A stretch of 39,389 nucleotides of DNA from Paracoccaceae bacterium (GTDB taxonomy: Bacteria; Pseudomonadota; Alphaproteobacteria; Rhodobacterales; Rhodobacteraceae), in contig CACDPV010000012.1 of assembly GCA_902554885.1 (NCBI GenBank), forward strand, positions 1 to 39,389. Reading direction: 5' to 3'. A program made the translations under genes and the position numbers. Of the stretch, positions 16,542-23,569 are shown piece by piece. Every line of letters starts with the position of its first letter. The stretch's first letter is position 1. The notes under the pieces were generated by a model that was given only the letters and a program-made list of their open reading frames with translations, ran no database searches and was not told the origin of the DNA.

Positions 16542-17105
16542 ACTTTTTCCATTTAACTGAGGTATTTACCAAACGAATTGACCAATGATAAAAGACTGTA
16601 AGGACTATAATTGTCAACAGTTCCATGCAGAAGTCTTGTTTCTAAAAGCTGATGCTACCGAAAACTCATACACCAATTGCTGCATTTCACCAATATAAGA
16701 ACACTTAATATTAACCTCTAAATTTTATTTAAATCCGTTTGGGGTGTCGTAATGTTTACTCAAAATATAAATTATATTGAAGACAAAAATTCTTTAAACA
16801 CAATTGGTTTGTTCATTAAATTTTTCGAAAAAGTTTAATAATATTGAAAAATTTTGTATCAATTCGTAATTTGGGCAGAAAGTACAAACACTGTACTGAC
16901 ACTTTAAGCCAAATAAGTATCTATCTTATTTTGTGAGACCTACATACTGCGACACTATATGCATTGAATAGCACATCATTGAAGCTACTCTCTTTTTTAA
17001 AACGTAAGAAGATTTGGATCAGTTTGTACCTTCCGGTTTAGCTGATCCATATTAGCTGAAACTTAAAAAGCATTGATGCTAAGCTGGAAAGATAGGGGCC
17101 ATGTT
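16542..17105. other. Long AT-rich intergenic region
   Basis: About 560 nt between the acyltransferase start and the small gene at 17106. It contains a 28-codon ORF (16752-16838, MFTQNINYIEDKNSL...) preceded by GGGGTG but with no supporting homology, so I do not call it. No terminator or repeat that I can support. Promoters for both divergent genes must lie here. Confidence 0.4.
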
Positions 17106-17303
17106 ATGAACGCTCACGAAGATTTTACTGATTACGAGTGTGTACTAAGATACTGCATGGACAAGACAATGGGAAGCTATGACAAGGCTATAGCTTACGG
17201 TAAGTTACAAGGTTTTTTCGATGGAAATAAATTAACGCCAATTGGTAAAAAAATTGCTCGCCTGATTGACGCTGGTATTTTTACCCACCATCGTACTTTT
17301 TAG
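17106..17303 (+). CDS. Small orphan protein, paralogue of the 12323 gene
   Basis: 65 aa from ATG 17106, with AGGGG 7 nt upstream (the same layout as its paralogue); the longer in-frame TTG start at 17073 would place that SD inside the gene. The core YECVLRYCMDKTMGSYDKA, YGKLQGFF and LTPIGKKIARLI matches the 12323 product. Probably helical with one conserved Cys; function unknown. Confidence 0.7.
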   Translation: MNAHEDFTDYECVLRYCMDKTMGSYDKAIAYGKLQGFFDGNKLTPIGKKIARLIDAGIFTHHRTF

Positions 17304-17356
17304 CTCTCTTGTAATTCTTTATCGTAGTCCTCAGAGTTTGCTTAACCCGCAAAGGC

Positions 17357-17710
17357 TTAGCGCGTACATTCCTTAACCGTAATATAACTTTCTGAGATCA
17401 TACCCACACTGTCTCCAATCCAACACATTTTCACTTGTCGACCATATCTGATACTTTTGACATTGAATGTTGCTATCTCATTGCCCGTGTCAAGATTAAT
17501 AACAGTAATATCTTTTCCAACGGCAATCGAGTTTGAACTTAGTTTAATGTTCTTAAACGTTTGACTTTCACCTGAGCTATTATGTTTAAAATGATCTACT
17601 GACCCCCAACTCGCATCTGGCACCTGAGATGGCTGAGCTTTAATACTGAGCGGTACTAAAATTAAAAAAGCTATTGTCAGTATAAAATGTATTTTCTTAA
17701 TCATCAGCAT
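17357..17710 (-). CDS. Secreted hypothetical protein, about 117 aa
   Basis: The start is ATG 17710 (AAGG 11 nt upstream) or ATG 17704, which gives a clean signal peptide, MIKKIHFILTIAFLILVPLSIKA, cut before QPSQ; the longest frame starts with GTG at 17728. The mature protein is beta-rich (SNSIAVGKDITVINLDTG, ITVKECTR) with two Cys, perhaps a disulfide-bonded periplasmic domain. Not recognised. It converges with the small gene at 17106, 53 nt away. Confidence 0.6.
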   Translation of the reverse strand: MLMIKKIHFILTIAFLILVPLSIKAQPSQVPDASWGSVDHFKHNSSGESQTFKNIKLSSNSIAVGKDITVINLDTGNEIATFNVKSIRYGRQVKMCWIGDSVGMISESYITVKECTR

Positions 17711-17840
17711 TTCTATTAAAACCTTCACATTATAGAATAGTAGTTTAATATCTTTTTAATTTTAATAGGAAAATGATTAAGAGACAAAAAGAAAAGCAGT
17801 TTTACACGGTTGAATGACAAAATAGGGCATGGTGACCGAA

Positions 17841-17996
17841 ATGTTCAAAAAGTTTTTACTGAGATTAAGAGGTTTTTTAAACCAACCTGTTGAGAAGCAA
17901 CTAATGGTTCTAATTTTAATTGTCTTCTTGATATTTTTATTAACCCTTACACAATATGTTTCAGTGCTTACTGACGCTGTAACTAAAGCTCAATGA
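17841..17996 (+). CDS. Single-TM small membrane protein, 51 aa
   Basis: The frame is open from ATG 17829, but ATG 17841 has GGTGA 5 nt upstream and gives a better start. The N-terminus is basic (MFKKFLLRLRGFLNQP), followed by one long TM helix (LMVLILIVFLIFLLTLT) and a short tail. The basic-inside, TM, polar-outside layout is typical of small membrane proteins. Function unknown. It lies 164 nt upstream of the AhpD-like gene. Confidence 0.5.
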   Translation: MFKKFLLRLRGFLNQPVEKQLMVLILIVFLIFLLTLTQYVSVLTDAVTKAQ

Positions 17997-18160
17997 GTAA
18001 CTGTTTATTCTATATTTTTTTTAGTTGCTTCGTTATTAGGTAGCTAGCTTAAAACTATTTTTGTTGCGGATAATCACTATTGTTTTGCCCTAATTGACAA
18101 AATTATGGGAGGAATAAATTCTTTTTACTAATTACCCAAATCTTCAAAAAAGGAGTACAC

Positions 18161-18769
18161 ATGCCGTGGATTGAGACAGTTGCCTATGAAGATGCTAACG
18201 CAAAATTAAAAGCACTTTATGACAGAATTAAAGGACCTGACAATAACGTAGATAATATAATGATGATGCATTCTTTGCGACCTCATACGATGGAAGGTCA
18301 CATGGCAATATATAAATACGTCTTACATCACCGTGACAATACCGTCGAAAAGTGGTTTCTAGAGACCCTTGGTGTCTGGGTGTCTGCTCTGAATAATTGT
18401 GAGTACTGCGTCAATCATCATTTTGCTGGCCTCAAACGGCTATTAAATGATGACAAGAGGGCGGCGCAAATCAAGGCTGCTATAGACTCTAATAATATAG
18501 AGTCTGCTCCTTTAAACGATCGCCAGAAAACTGCTATGGAGTATGCTCGCCAACTTACTCACAACCTCAGCAGTGTGCTTGAAGACATCATTGAGAAAAT
18601 GCGCGCTGCTGGATATTCAGATGGTGAGATTCTGGAAATCAACCAAGTGTCGGCGTATTTCAACTATGCCAACAGAACTGTTCTGGGACTTGGATGTTCT
18701 ACTGAGGGTGATATCTTGGGCTTATCACCAAACAACAATAATGATCCTAACGACTGGGGACATGCTTAA
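18161..18769 (+). CDS. AhpD-like / carboxymuconolactone decarboxylase family peroxidase-related protein
   Basis: 202 aa; AAGGAG is well placed before the ATG. The redox motif is C80-x2-C83-x3-H87 (NNCEYCVNHH), the AhpD-type CxxC with its proton-relay His; the size and the opening PWIETVAYEDA match the peroxidase-related subgroup. Such proteins reduce peroxides or act as disulfide reductants in the cytoplasm. Single gene; a terminator hairpin lies at 18878. Confidence 0.85.
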   Translation: MPWIETVAYEDANAKLKALYDRIKGPDNNVDNIMMMHSLRPHTMEGHMAIYKYVLHHRDNTVEKWFLETLGVWVSALNNCEYCVNHHFAGLKRLLNDDKRAAQIKAAIDSNNIESAPLNDRQKTAMEYARQLTHNLSSVLEDIIEKMRAAGYSDGEILEINQVSAYFNYANRTVLGLGCSTEGDILGLSPNNNNDPNDWGHA

Positions 18770-18777
18770 ATTTAAAT

Positions 18778-18840
18778 AAATATTTTGCAAACCAACTGAT
18801 CCTCAATTTAGTGAATTAAAACTTATAAAATATCTGGTTA
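18778..18840 (-). pseudogene. 5' fragment duplicated from the 22086 gene (leader + start)
   Basis: On the minus strand, 18840-18793 resembles the leader of the gene starting at 22086 over about 45 nt (shared ATAAGTTTTAATTCA, a G-rich SD region, then GTTGG with the TTG start). The reading continues TTG GTT TGC AAA ATA TTT ATT TAA against TTG GCT CGT AAA ACA TAT ATA GCA in the intact gene, so it stops after seven codons. It is a gene-start remnant abutting the 3' end of the AhpD-like gene. Confidence 0.55.
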
Positions 18841-18877
18841 AAAAGCACTAAAAGAGATTGAAAAGCATCACACATAC

Positions 18878-18897
18878 TAGGCTCCTAGCCTATTTTT
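18878..18897 (+). terminator. Rho-independent terminator
   Basis: A 6-bp stem, TAGGCT / AGCCTA (18878-18883, 18887-18892), with a 3-nt loop, followed directly by TTTTT. It lies about 110 nt after the AhpD-like gene, with the remnant at 18778-18840 between, and is the likely end of that transcript. Confidence 0.7.
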
Positions 18898-18986
18898 AGA
18901 GGCATCGAAAGTATTTTTATGAAACTCTATGCAAGGCAAAGTATCATTGGATGAGATTAAACCTAAGGGTTGCTCTTCAACGAACT

Positions 18987-19430
18987 CTAAGGCTTCAGTA
19001 TTCTTTCTCCAGTCCCATTCCAATAACCAGTTTTATAAACATTAGATTTATTTGGAAAAGAAACAAAATTAAGCGCTTCCTGCCACCAAATATTATCATT
19101 TATTGTTATCTCTTTTCTTTGATCTAATGTACCCAATGCTATATGTCGCGCATCCATACTGGGGACCTTTATTCCAAGCTGCGTTCCGCATTTGGAACAA
19201 AATTGATTAATCATTGGCCGACCATGCTCGGTGTCACTGTCTTCATAAGATTCCAAAGAATCACCAGAGATCTCTAAATCACTTTCATTAAATAAAACAA
19301 ATGTCCGAAAAGCGGCACCACTAGTGGTTTGGCACCAATTACAGTGGCAACTGACCTTCCACTGAGCTTCTCCATTCACAATATACGTGATATTTCCACA
19401 TTTGCAGCCTCCAGTATATTTTGACGACAT
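18987..19430 (-). CDS. GFA / CENP-V family zinc protein
   Basis: 147 aa; GGAGG precedes the ATG. Zinc ligands follow the glutathione-dependent formaldehyde-activating (GFA) family order: C9/C11 (GGCKCG), C28/C30/C33 (CHCNWC) and C78/C81 (CSKCG). The family includes putative S-hydroxymethylglutathione synthases, but most members are uncharacterised. A second, diverged member is at 28170. Single gene. Confidence 0.85.
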   Translation of the reverse strand: MSSKYTGGCKCGNITYIVNGEAQWKVSCHCNWCQTTSGAAFRTFVLFNESDLEISGDSLESYEDSDTEHGRPMINQFCSKCGTQLGIKVPSMDARHIALGTLDQRKEITINDNIWWQEALNFVSFPNKSNVYKTGYWNGTGERILKP

Positions 19431-19527
19431 ATTATTTCCTCCATTTGATTTATCCTATTATGCAAGTCTACAAGTACAAGGCTAATTGGTCGCATTGCCC
19501 TGAACCAACCCTTTTTGTAGAGCTTTA

Positions 19528-19622
19528 CTGGGGGCTAGGTTCGATAGCGACAGGAGTTCGCTAGGACTGCTTTTTTATTGTAGCCAACAGGGAAAGATAG
19601 TGGCCTACCCCCACCAGTTTCT
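19528..19622. other. Possible structured element between GFA and cupin genes
   Basis: A locally G/C-richer stretch whose ends are roughly complementary (ACTGGGGGCTAGG near 19529; CCTACCCCCACCAGT near 19605). It encloses a perfect inner stem TAGCGA/TCGCTA and a T6 run about 10 nt after that stem. It could be a terminator or small structured RNA; support is by eye only. Confidence 0.2.
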
Positions 19623-19705
19623 AAAAACGCCAAGGTTACACCACACCACCAAGGAGCGCCATCAAAAGTATTTAAAACTTTTATAGAGCACTAAAAGAGG
19701 TGGCT

Positions 19706-20065
19706 TTATCCTTTTTCACCCCATAAACCATGGAATTCATATGCCACTGCAGAAGTATCTCCATTTACCCAAGCATCATGGCCTGGTTCAATTGAGTAAG
19801 CACTTCCGGCACTGTATGTCATTTCTGAACCGTCATCATGCCTGCAAGTAATCGAACCTTCGACAATAACGCCGACATGCTTTGCTTGGCAACTTTCTGT
19901 ACCAACCAAAGGTTTAATGTCCGTTGACCATTTCCAACCGGGTTTTGCAGAAATTTTCATTACTCTCTGACCACCAACATTCACCATTTCGACTTTCGCA
20001 TTGTTAGGCGTCATCACTTCGTCAGCTTGCGTGGAAAAGTCTTTACATTCTAGAGTTCCCATCAT
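19706..20065 (-). CDS. Single-domain cupin protein
   Basis: 119 aa (118 if the second of two tandem ATGs at 20062 is used, better spaced from GGAG). Cupin core: WSTDIKPLVG, H63 in CQAKHVGVIVEGSITCRH with the GxI turn, then YSAGSAYSIEPGHDAWVNGD, where the second-motif His is found. Ligands of the usual first cupin motif are only partly present, so it may be a binding rather than catalytic cupin. Function unknown. Confidence 0.75.
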   Translation of the reverse strand: MMGTLECKDFSTQADEVMTPNNAKVEMVNVGGQRVMKISAKPGWKWSTDIKPLVGTESCQAKHVGVIVEGSITCRHDDGSEMTYSAGSAYSIEPGHDAWVNGDTSAVAYEFHGLWGEKG

Positions 20066-20190
20066 TTGTCTCCGTAATTATTACGTTAAAGATTTAGTTT
20101 ACTTAGAAAATCATCACATTCTTCGATCAATTTGTCATTAAATTTTAAAACTTTCGTTGGGTAACTTATTGATTATATTATATTTTTATT

Positions 20191-20202
20191 ATGTTATAAC
20201 AT
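20191..20202. promoter_or_regulatory. Perfect palindrome upstream of the pentapeptide-repeat gene
   Basis: ATGTTATAACAT is a 12-bp perfect palindrome in an AT-rich stretch about 90 nt before the gene at 20290, overlapping possible -10 sequence (TATAAC). It could be an operator; no second copy with context was found. Confidence 0.25.
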
Positions 20203-20289
20203 CTCATTTGCCTAAGTCCTATTACTGCACTTGTCACTTGCCATTGTTTATTTACTATTAATGAGTATTGCACTGTCTGGAGAGCAAAA

Positions 20290-20703
20290 ATGAATAGATT
20301 AAAATCTGTAAGTAGCGCTGTTGCTATATCACTGCTGACTTTTGGCTCAGTCACTGCTGAAGAAGATGCAGAAACACGCTTGTTGGAGACTAATAAATGC
20401 GTGAAATGTGATCTTAATAATGCAGAATTAGAAGGAGCAAAACTCAGAAGAGCAGATTTTAGTGGAGCATATCTTTATCGTGCAAACTTAGAATATGCTG
20501 ATCTTCGTGGAGCCAATTTTACCGGTGCAGATTTGAGTAATACAAGATTGCGAGGTGCAGACCTTAGAAACGCAATCTTCAATGGTGCCATCTTAAAATA
20601 CACCAACTTTGGTGATGCTGATTTAAGTGGAGCAAGCTTTGTCGATGCCAAGTTAAGAGGCGCTAGGTTTGCTAACACGAAAGTAGATGGAATACAGTTT
20701 TAA
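20290..20703 (+). CDS. Secreted pentapeptide-repeat protein
   Basis: 137 aa; GGAG precedes the ATG. Residues 1 to about 23 form a signal peptide (MNRLKSVSSAVAISLLTFGSVTA). After a CVKC motif, residues about 41-130 are consecutive A(D/N)LxG-type pentapeptides (ADLRG, ANFTG, ADLSN, ADLRN, ADLSG), which fold as a right-handed quadrilateral beta-helix. Export suggests a periplasmic structural or binding role; the CVKC pair before the helix is a common feature of this secreted subtype. Single gene. Confidence 0.85.
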   Translation: MNRLKSVSSAVAISLLTFGSVTAEEDAETRLLETNKCVKCDLNNAELEGAKLRRADFSGAYLYRANLEYADLRGANFTGADLSNTRLRGADLRNAIFNGAILKYTNFGDADLSGASFVDAKLRGARFANTKVDGIQF

Positions 20704-20758
20704 TTGAATTAGTTATTTTTAAATAGGTGATAGCTTTCATTGGGAAAGGATAAACGCT

Positions 20759-21067
20759 TTGCACATTTTAGTTATAAGTTTCACAGCAGACGCATCACCT
20801 GAATAGTTTGATGCATTGGTTCAAGAAGACGTACCAATCTTCGCTAAAATTGATGGACTAATCCATAAACATTTCATCTTTAACCATGAAGAAAAAACAT
20901 ATGGTGGGGTTTACATGTTTGAAAGTAAGGATGCATTACAAGCTTACATGGATGGCGAAGTATATAAGTCAGTAATTGAGAATCCAGATTGGGCTAACCA
21001 TCTAGCAAGGCACCATGAGGTGCACGCAGAAGCATCAAATATACAAGACCAAATAAAACGGCATTAG
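20759..21067 (+). pseudogene. YdhR-like monooxygenase gene interrupted by in-frame TAG
   Basis: An AAAGGA SD lies 8 nt before TTG 20759. The frame then reads HILVISFTADASPE, a TAG at 20804-20806, and continues FDALVQEDVPIFAK... to 21067 without other stops. Together they make a 101-residue YdhR/ABM-type barrel: first strand, helix, HKHFIFNHEEKTYGGVYMFE (strands with the family's GGxYxF), and a helix ending near the C-terminus. The segment after the TAG lacks its own SD. PEQFDAL would be the natural sequence, one C-to-T change away. Recent pseudogene, or less likely readthrough. Confidence 0.7.
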
Positions 21068-21077
21068 AAAACTAATT

Positions 21078-21225
21078 ATTGAATCAAAGTTTCAAAGTTG
21101 CAATCTCAGCGGAGTATTCACCCTAAATTTATCAATTATTTCATCACTGGTTGTATCGGGTGTGTCTGTCATCAAGATATCACTTTCGTAGCGTAATAAT
21201 TGACAGGCGATGGCCACTTCGAATT
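21078..21225 (-). pseudogene. Copy D: orphan C-terminal gene fragment of the VKL-tail family
   Basis: The minus strand reads EVAIACQLLRYESDILMTD... SDEIIDKF, then after a one-base shift EYSAEIATLKL and a stop. It aligns with the tail at 29250-29400 (EVAITTS..., DEIIDKTLDKSTAAMASVKL) and with the tails at 22784 and 26904. It has no start codon with SD and is frameshifted: a decayed 3' gene end. Unlike copies A-C, it lacks the 3'UTR and hairpin. Confidence 0.5.
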
Positions 21226-21253
21226 ATGGGAGATTATATATAGGAGAACTTAA

Positions 21254-21625
21254 ATGGTTAAAAATGGACAAAGAACATTTAATCTAAATGTGAAGGTTTC
21301 AGCAAATGAAGTTGAAAAAGTCGAAGCTGAAATTAAGACTCATGCAAAATGGATGCGGGATACTCATAGCTATGACGATAGTAAAATTCAGTTAGTTCAT
21401 TACTATGTTTCAAAATCGGATGAGTTAGTTAACTTCGCTAATCCTGATGAGGGAACCACTGGCAATGTGCTCTTTTCTATAAATGAGGTATATGTCCACC
21501 CAGAAGGTATTGGTCAACATTTGGATGCAGCTGGCGCCTGGTCAGATGCTCCAGGCTTCTTTGAAGTTCTTGGAAAGTATGGCAGCGTATTGGTCATTAA
21601 TGGTGAAGTAATAGAGACTTTATAA
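21254..21625 (+). CDS. Hypothetical small alpha/beta protein, 123 aa
   Basis: GGAG lies 7 nt before ATG 21254. Soluble; begins with a strand (RTFNLNVKVSANEVEKV), a helix containing HAKWMRD, strands IQLVHYYVSKSDE and GNVLFSINEVYVHPEG, then a C-terminal part GKYGSVLVINGEVIETL. The layout suggests an ABM-like ferredoxin fold, but the family is not recognised. Single gene in the small-enzyme region. Confidence 0.65.
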   Translation: MVKNGQRTFNLNVKVSANEVEKVEAEIKTHAKWMRDTHSYDDSKIQLVHYYVSKSDELVNFANPDEGTTGNVLFSINEVYVHPEGIGQHLDAAGAWSDAPGFFEVLGKYGSVLVINGEVIETL

Positions 21626-21681
21626 AATAAGTTTCATTATTAGGTAGTATTCACTGACCTACCGCTTAACCTCGAGTAATA

Positions 21682-21740
21682 TATACCCCATGCAGGCTCA
21701 TATGGGGTGTATGGGTAGTATGTATATGCACTCTTACACA
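21682..21740 (+). repeat. Hairpin-bearing repeat R4, copy 1
   Basis: The ACCCCAT/ATGGGGT stem (21685-21691, 21702-21708) is followed by GGGGTGTATGGGTAGTATGTATATG and CTTACACAGA. The same order recurs at 31256-31318. It lies between two convergent genes, so it may also act as a bidirectional transcript end. Confidence 0.45.
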
Positions 21741-21750
21741 GATAGGGTAT

Positions 21751-22086
21751 TTAATCCTTCCATGGTGGATAAGATCTAATTTGACCTGTCAGAGCATTCG
21801 TATCAACGTGTGAGTGGATTCTATAACATGCAGTAACGCAAAATTGGTCTAAGCCATTTAATTCTAGGGCATCATGAATATCTTGCTCTTCTTCTGCTTC
21901 CCAGTGGCAAAAGAAAAAATCATCATTTCCCAGCCAAGCTGCTACGCATTTACAAGTTTCAAAGGTCCAACGTTTTTCAAATGCAACATCTGTTTCTTTA
22001 TCTTCCTCATAGGGAGTTGTTAACATTTGCTTTTTTGCCTCATCGGACATGTATGTATGAATTGCTATATATGTTTTACGAGCCAA
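21751..22086 (-). CDS. DUF4242-like small alpha/beta protein
   Basis: 111 aa. The start is TTG 22086, supported by GGGGGA 4 nt upstream and because the first strand (KTYIAIHTYMSDEAK) would be lost with the next ATG. The pattern FETCKCVAAWLGNDDFFFCHWEAE, then a helix DIHDALELNGL and strand DQFCVTACYRIHSH, resembles the DUF4242/SCO4226 ferredoxin-like family, some of which bind metal. Cys/His-rich. Assignment is by pattern only. Its leader is duplicated at 18793-18840. Confidence 0.6.
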   Translation of the reverse strand: MARKTYIAIHTYMSDEAKKQMLTTPYEEDKETDVAFEKRWTFETCKCVAAWLGNDDFFFCHWEAEEEQDIHDALELNGLDQFCVTACYRIHSHVDTNALTGQIRSYPPWKD

Positions 22087-22184
22087 CTAATCCCCCATTC
22101 AATGAATTAAAACTTATAGAAAATTATTTGGTTAGCAAACAAAACAACAGATAGTATATTAATAATTTTTTCATTTCTATTTCT

Positions 22185-22259
22185 TCACCAAACATTTTCT
22201 AGATCTTTATGGCTATCTTTTTTTACAGCACTTCCTGTCTGCGCCAAAGCACTTTTGAA
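22185..22259 (-). pseudogene. Truncated C-terminal copy of the 28722 zinc-ribbon-like gene
   Basis: Minus strand reads KSALAQTGSAVKKDSHKDLENVW then TGA, against KSALAQTGSAVNQESIKDVEVYW at the end of the intact protein (28722-28997). Identity is high over KSALAQTGSAV, then decays. Upstream, the frame meets stops and the rest of the gene is gone. A third tail fragment is at 24856-24897. Confidence 0.65.
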
Positions 22260-22396
22260 TAAGGTGCTATTTGAAATTTATACTTACTTTTAAAGTGCAA
22301 AAAATACGGTCCAATACCGTAAGAATAAATAAATAAAAATTAAATTAACACATTTTAATTGGGTTTCTGTTCGCAACCAAGCGCAGTAAATCCAAA

Positions 22397-22567
22397 TCAA
22401 ACAAAATGGAAAAACAGAAACATAGTTAGCGGATACCAATCAAAAATAATTGCTATGGCGCTTAATAAACCAAGAAATAAGGCAATATTTTTTAATAATT
22501 TTTGATTTTTGAGAGAAATTTCAGAAGGTAACAAAAATCTGAAAATTGAATTCAGCATACCATCCAT
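22397..22567 (-). CDS. Small membrane protein, 56 aa
   Basis: ATG 22567 is preceded by AAAGGATAAAAGGTAA. The N-terminal part is amphipathic and basic (SIFRFLLPSEISLKNQKLLK), then a TM helix (NIALFLGLLSAIAIIF), DWYPL and a second hydrophobic stretch (TMFLFFHFV). Clean frame with SD and membrane-protein layout; no homologue recognised. Confidence 0.5.
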   Translation of the reverse strand: MDGMLNSIFRFLLPSEISLKNQKLLKNIALFLGLLSAIAIIFDWYPLTMFLFFHFV

Positions 22568-22646
22568 TTACCTTTTATCCTTTAAATTTTTAACTTTTAT
22601 AAAAATTTTAATGTTTAAAACCCATTCTTTATATCATTCGTAGCAC

Positions 22647-22687
22647 AAAAGGGGGCTCAGGCTTGGGAGATGCCTGCGCCCCCTTTT
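22647..22687. terminator. Strong hairpin terminator of repeat copy A
   Basis: Arms 22647-22662 and 22672-22687 pair over 16 positions with one mismatch (AAAAGGGGGC...GCCCCCTTTT core), loop 9 nt, with T4 on both strands' 3' sides. It would stop minus-strand transcripts of the gene at 22890 after the repeat, and possibly + strand ones too. Confidence 0.75.
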
Positions 22688-22876
22688 AATTGAAATATAG
22701 GGAGATGTTAACTGACCTTGGTTAACACGCACTATTTATGTCGTGACACATAGTATGTACGCACCAACGTTTAGTTTGGATCAAAGTTTTACACTTACCA
22801 TCGCAGCGGGATATTCATCTAAGGTTTTAACTATTATGTCATCAGGGATTGGATCGGATTCTTCTCTAATATTTTA
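22647..22876 (-). repeat. Copy A: C-terminal tail + conserved 3'UTR + terminator
   Basis: On the minus strand the copy reads NIREESDPIPDDIIVKTL, DEYPAAMVSVKL, TGA (22781-22783), then a non-coding stretch with CACGACATAAATAGTGCG and GTTAAC...GTTAAC, then the terminator hairpin. It is about 90% identical by eye to copy C (29121) from the hairpin through the tail, and similar to copy B (26773). The coding tail has no start: it lies just downstream of the SnoaL-like gene as an orphan 3' end. Confidence 0.75.
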
Positions 22877-22889
22877 AGGGTCATTATTT

Positions 22890-23264
22890 CTACACAACAT
22901 TCATTGCGCTGGCCATTTTTTGAGTGTCATCAAAAATGTAAAACTCTGCATACTTCTCATTTTTTATGACTGCGTGATGGCAACTCAAAGCTTCAAGACC
23001 GTCAGCAGTCATCTTTAGTATGGTAAATACATTTCCATCGTCTTCAAACATATTGACAAATTCTAACTTGAAATTGGGCCAAAGCGCTTGCATTTTGGCA
23101 AGTTGACCAGTTGCCCAAGCTTCAAAGCCAGTGTAATCACCAGATATTGGCATTTCACCGCCCATCTTAACCGCCATATCTTCAGCACAAAGTGATGCTA
23201 AAGTAGGCATATCCCCTGCGGCAAATGCTTCATAACTTTTTTTAACAACTTCCTTGGGTGTCAT
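22890..23264 (-). CDS. SnoaL-like / NTF2-fold protein
   Basis: 124 aa; GGAGGA is 5 nt before the ATG. Starts TPKEVVKKSYEAFAAGDMPTLASLCAEDM, the classic SnoaL_2 opening, then a cone-shaped fold pattern: FEAWATGQLAKMQALWPNFKLEFVNMFEDDGNVFTILKMTADG and YAEFYIFDD. Such proteins are isomerases, hydrolases or binding proteins for small molecules. Followed by repeat copy A, which supplies its terminator. Confidence 0.8.
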   Translation of the reverse strand: MTPKEVVKKSYEAFAAGDMPTLASLCAEDMAVKMGGEMPISGDYTGFEAWATGQLAKMQALWPNFKLEFVNMFEDDGNVFTILKMTADGLEALSCHHAVIKNEKYAEFYIFDDTQKMASAMNVV

Positions 23265-23569
23265 CTTCTTCCTCCAGTTAAAAAATTCCCGTTAAGCTTA
23301 ATAATCTCACACTACCTAGCTAGTACATAAACTGTAGCGCGGGCTGGGATACGCATGGTCTGCAGTTTAGAGAGTACTCCAGGTAAGCCATAAAGCACGG
23401 TATTAAGAATAACTGAGTGATGTCAGTTGCTTAGATTAGCTTAACTCTATACAATTAGGCTTTTTGTGGCACACCGGGTATGTAACCAAAATAATATAAG
23501 GTTGTTTACTATCAATGACTTATCGAGGTGCAGTTTTGGAAAAGTAGGTGTGTGACAGCAGTTAGCTGA
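23265..23569. other. Intergenic region, no gene seen
   Basis: 305 nt between two minus-strand genes. It contains TGGCACACCGGGTATG (about 23467), a looser match to the tRNA-3'-end-like TGGCGCACCGGGTAGG at 30978. Nothing else could be supported. Confidence 0.35.

Noticed and set aside
16752-16838. 28-codon ORF in the long intergenic region
   Set aside because: A G-rich stretch precedes it, but it is too short and has no hydrophobic, repeated or conserved feature to support it.
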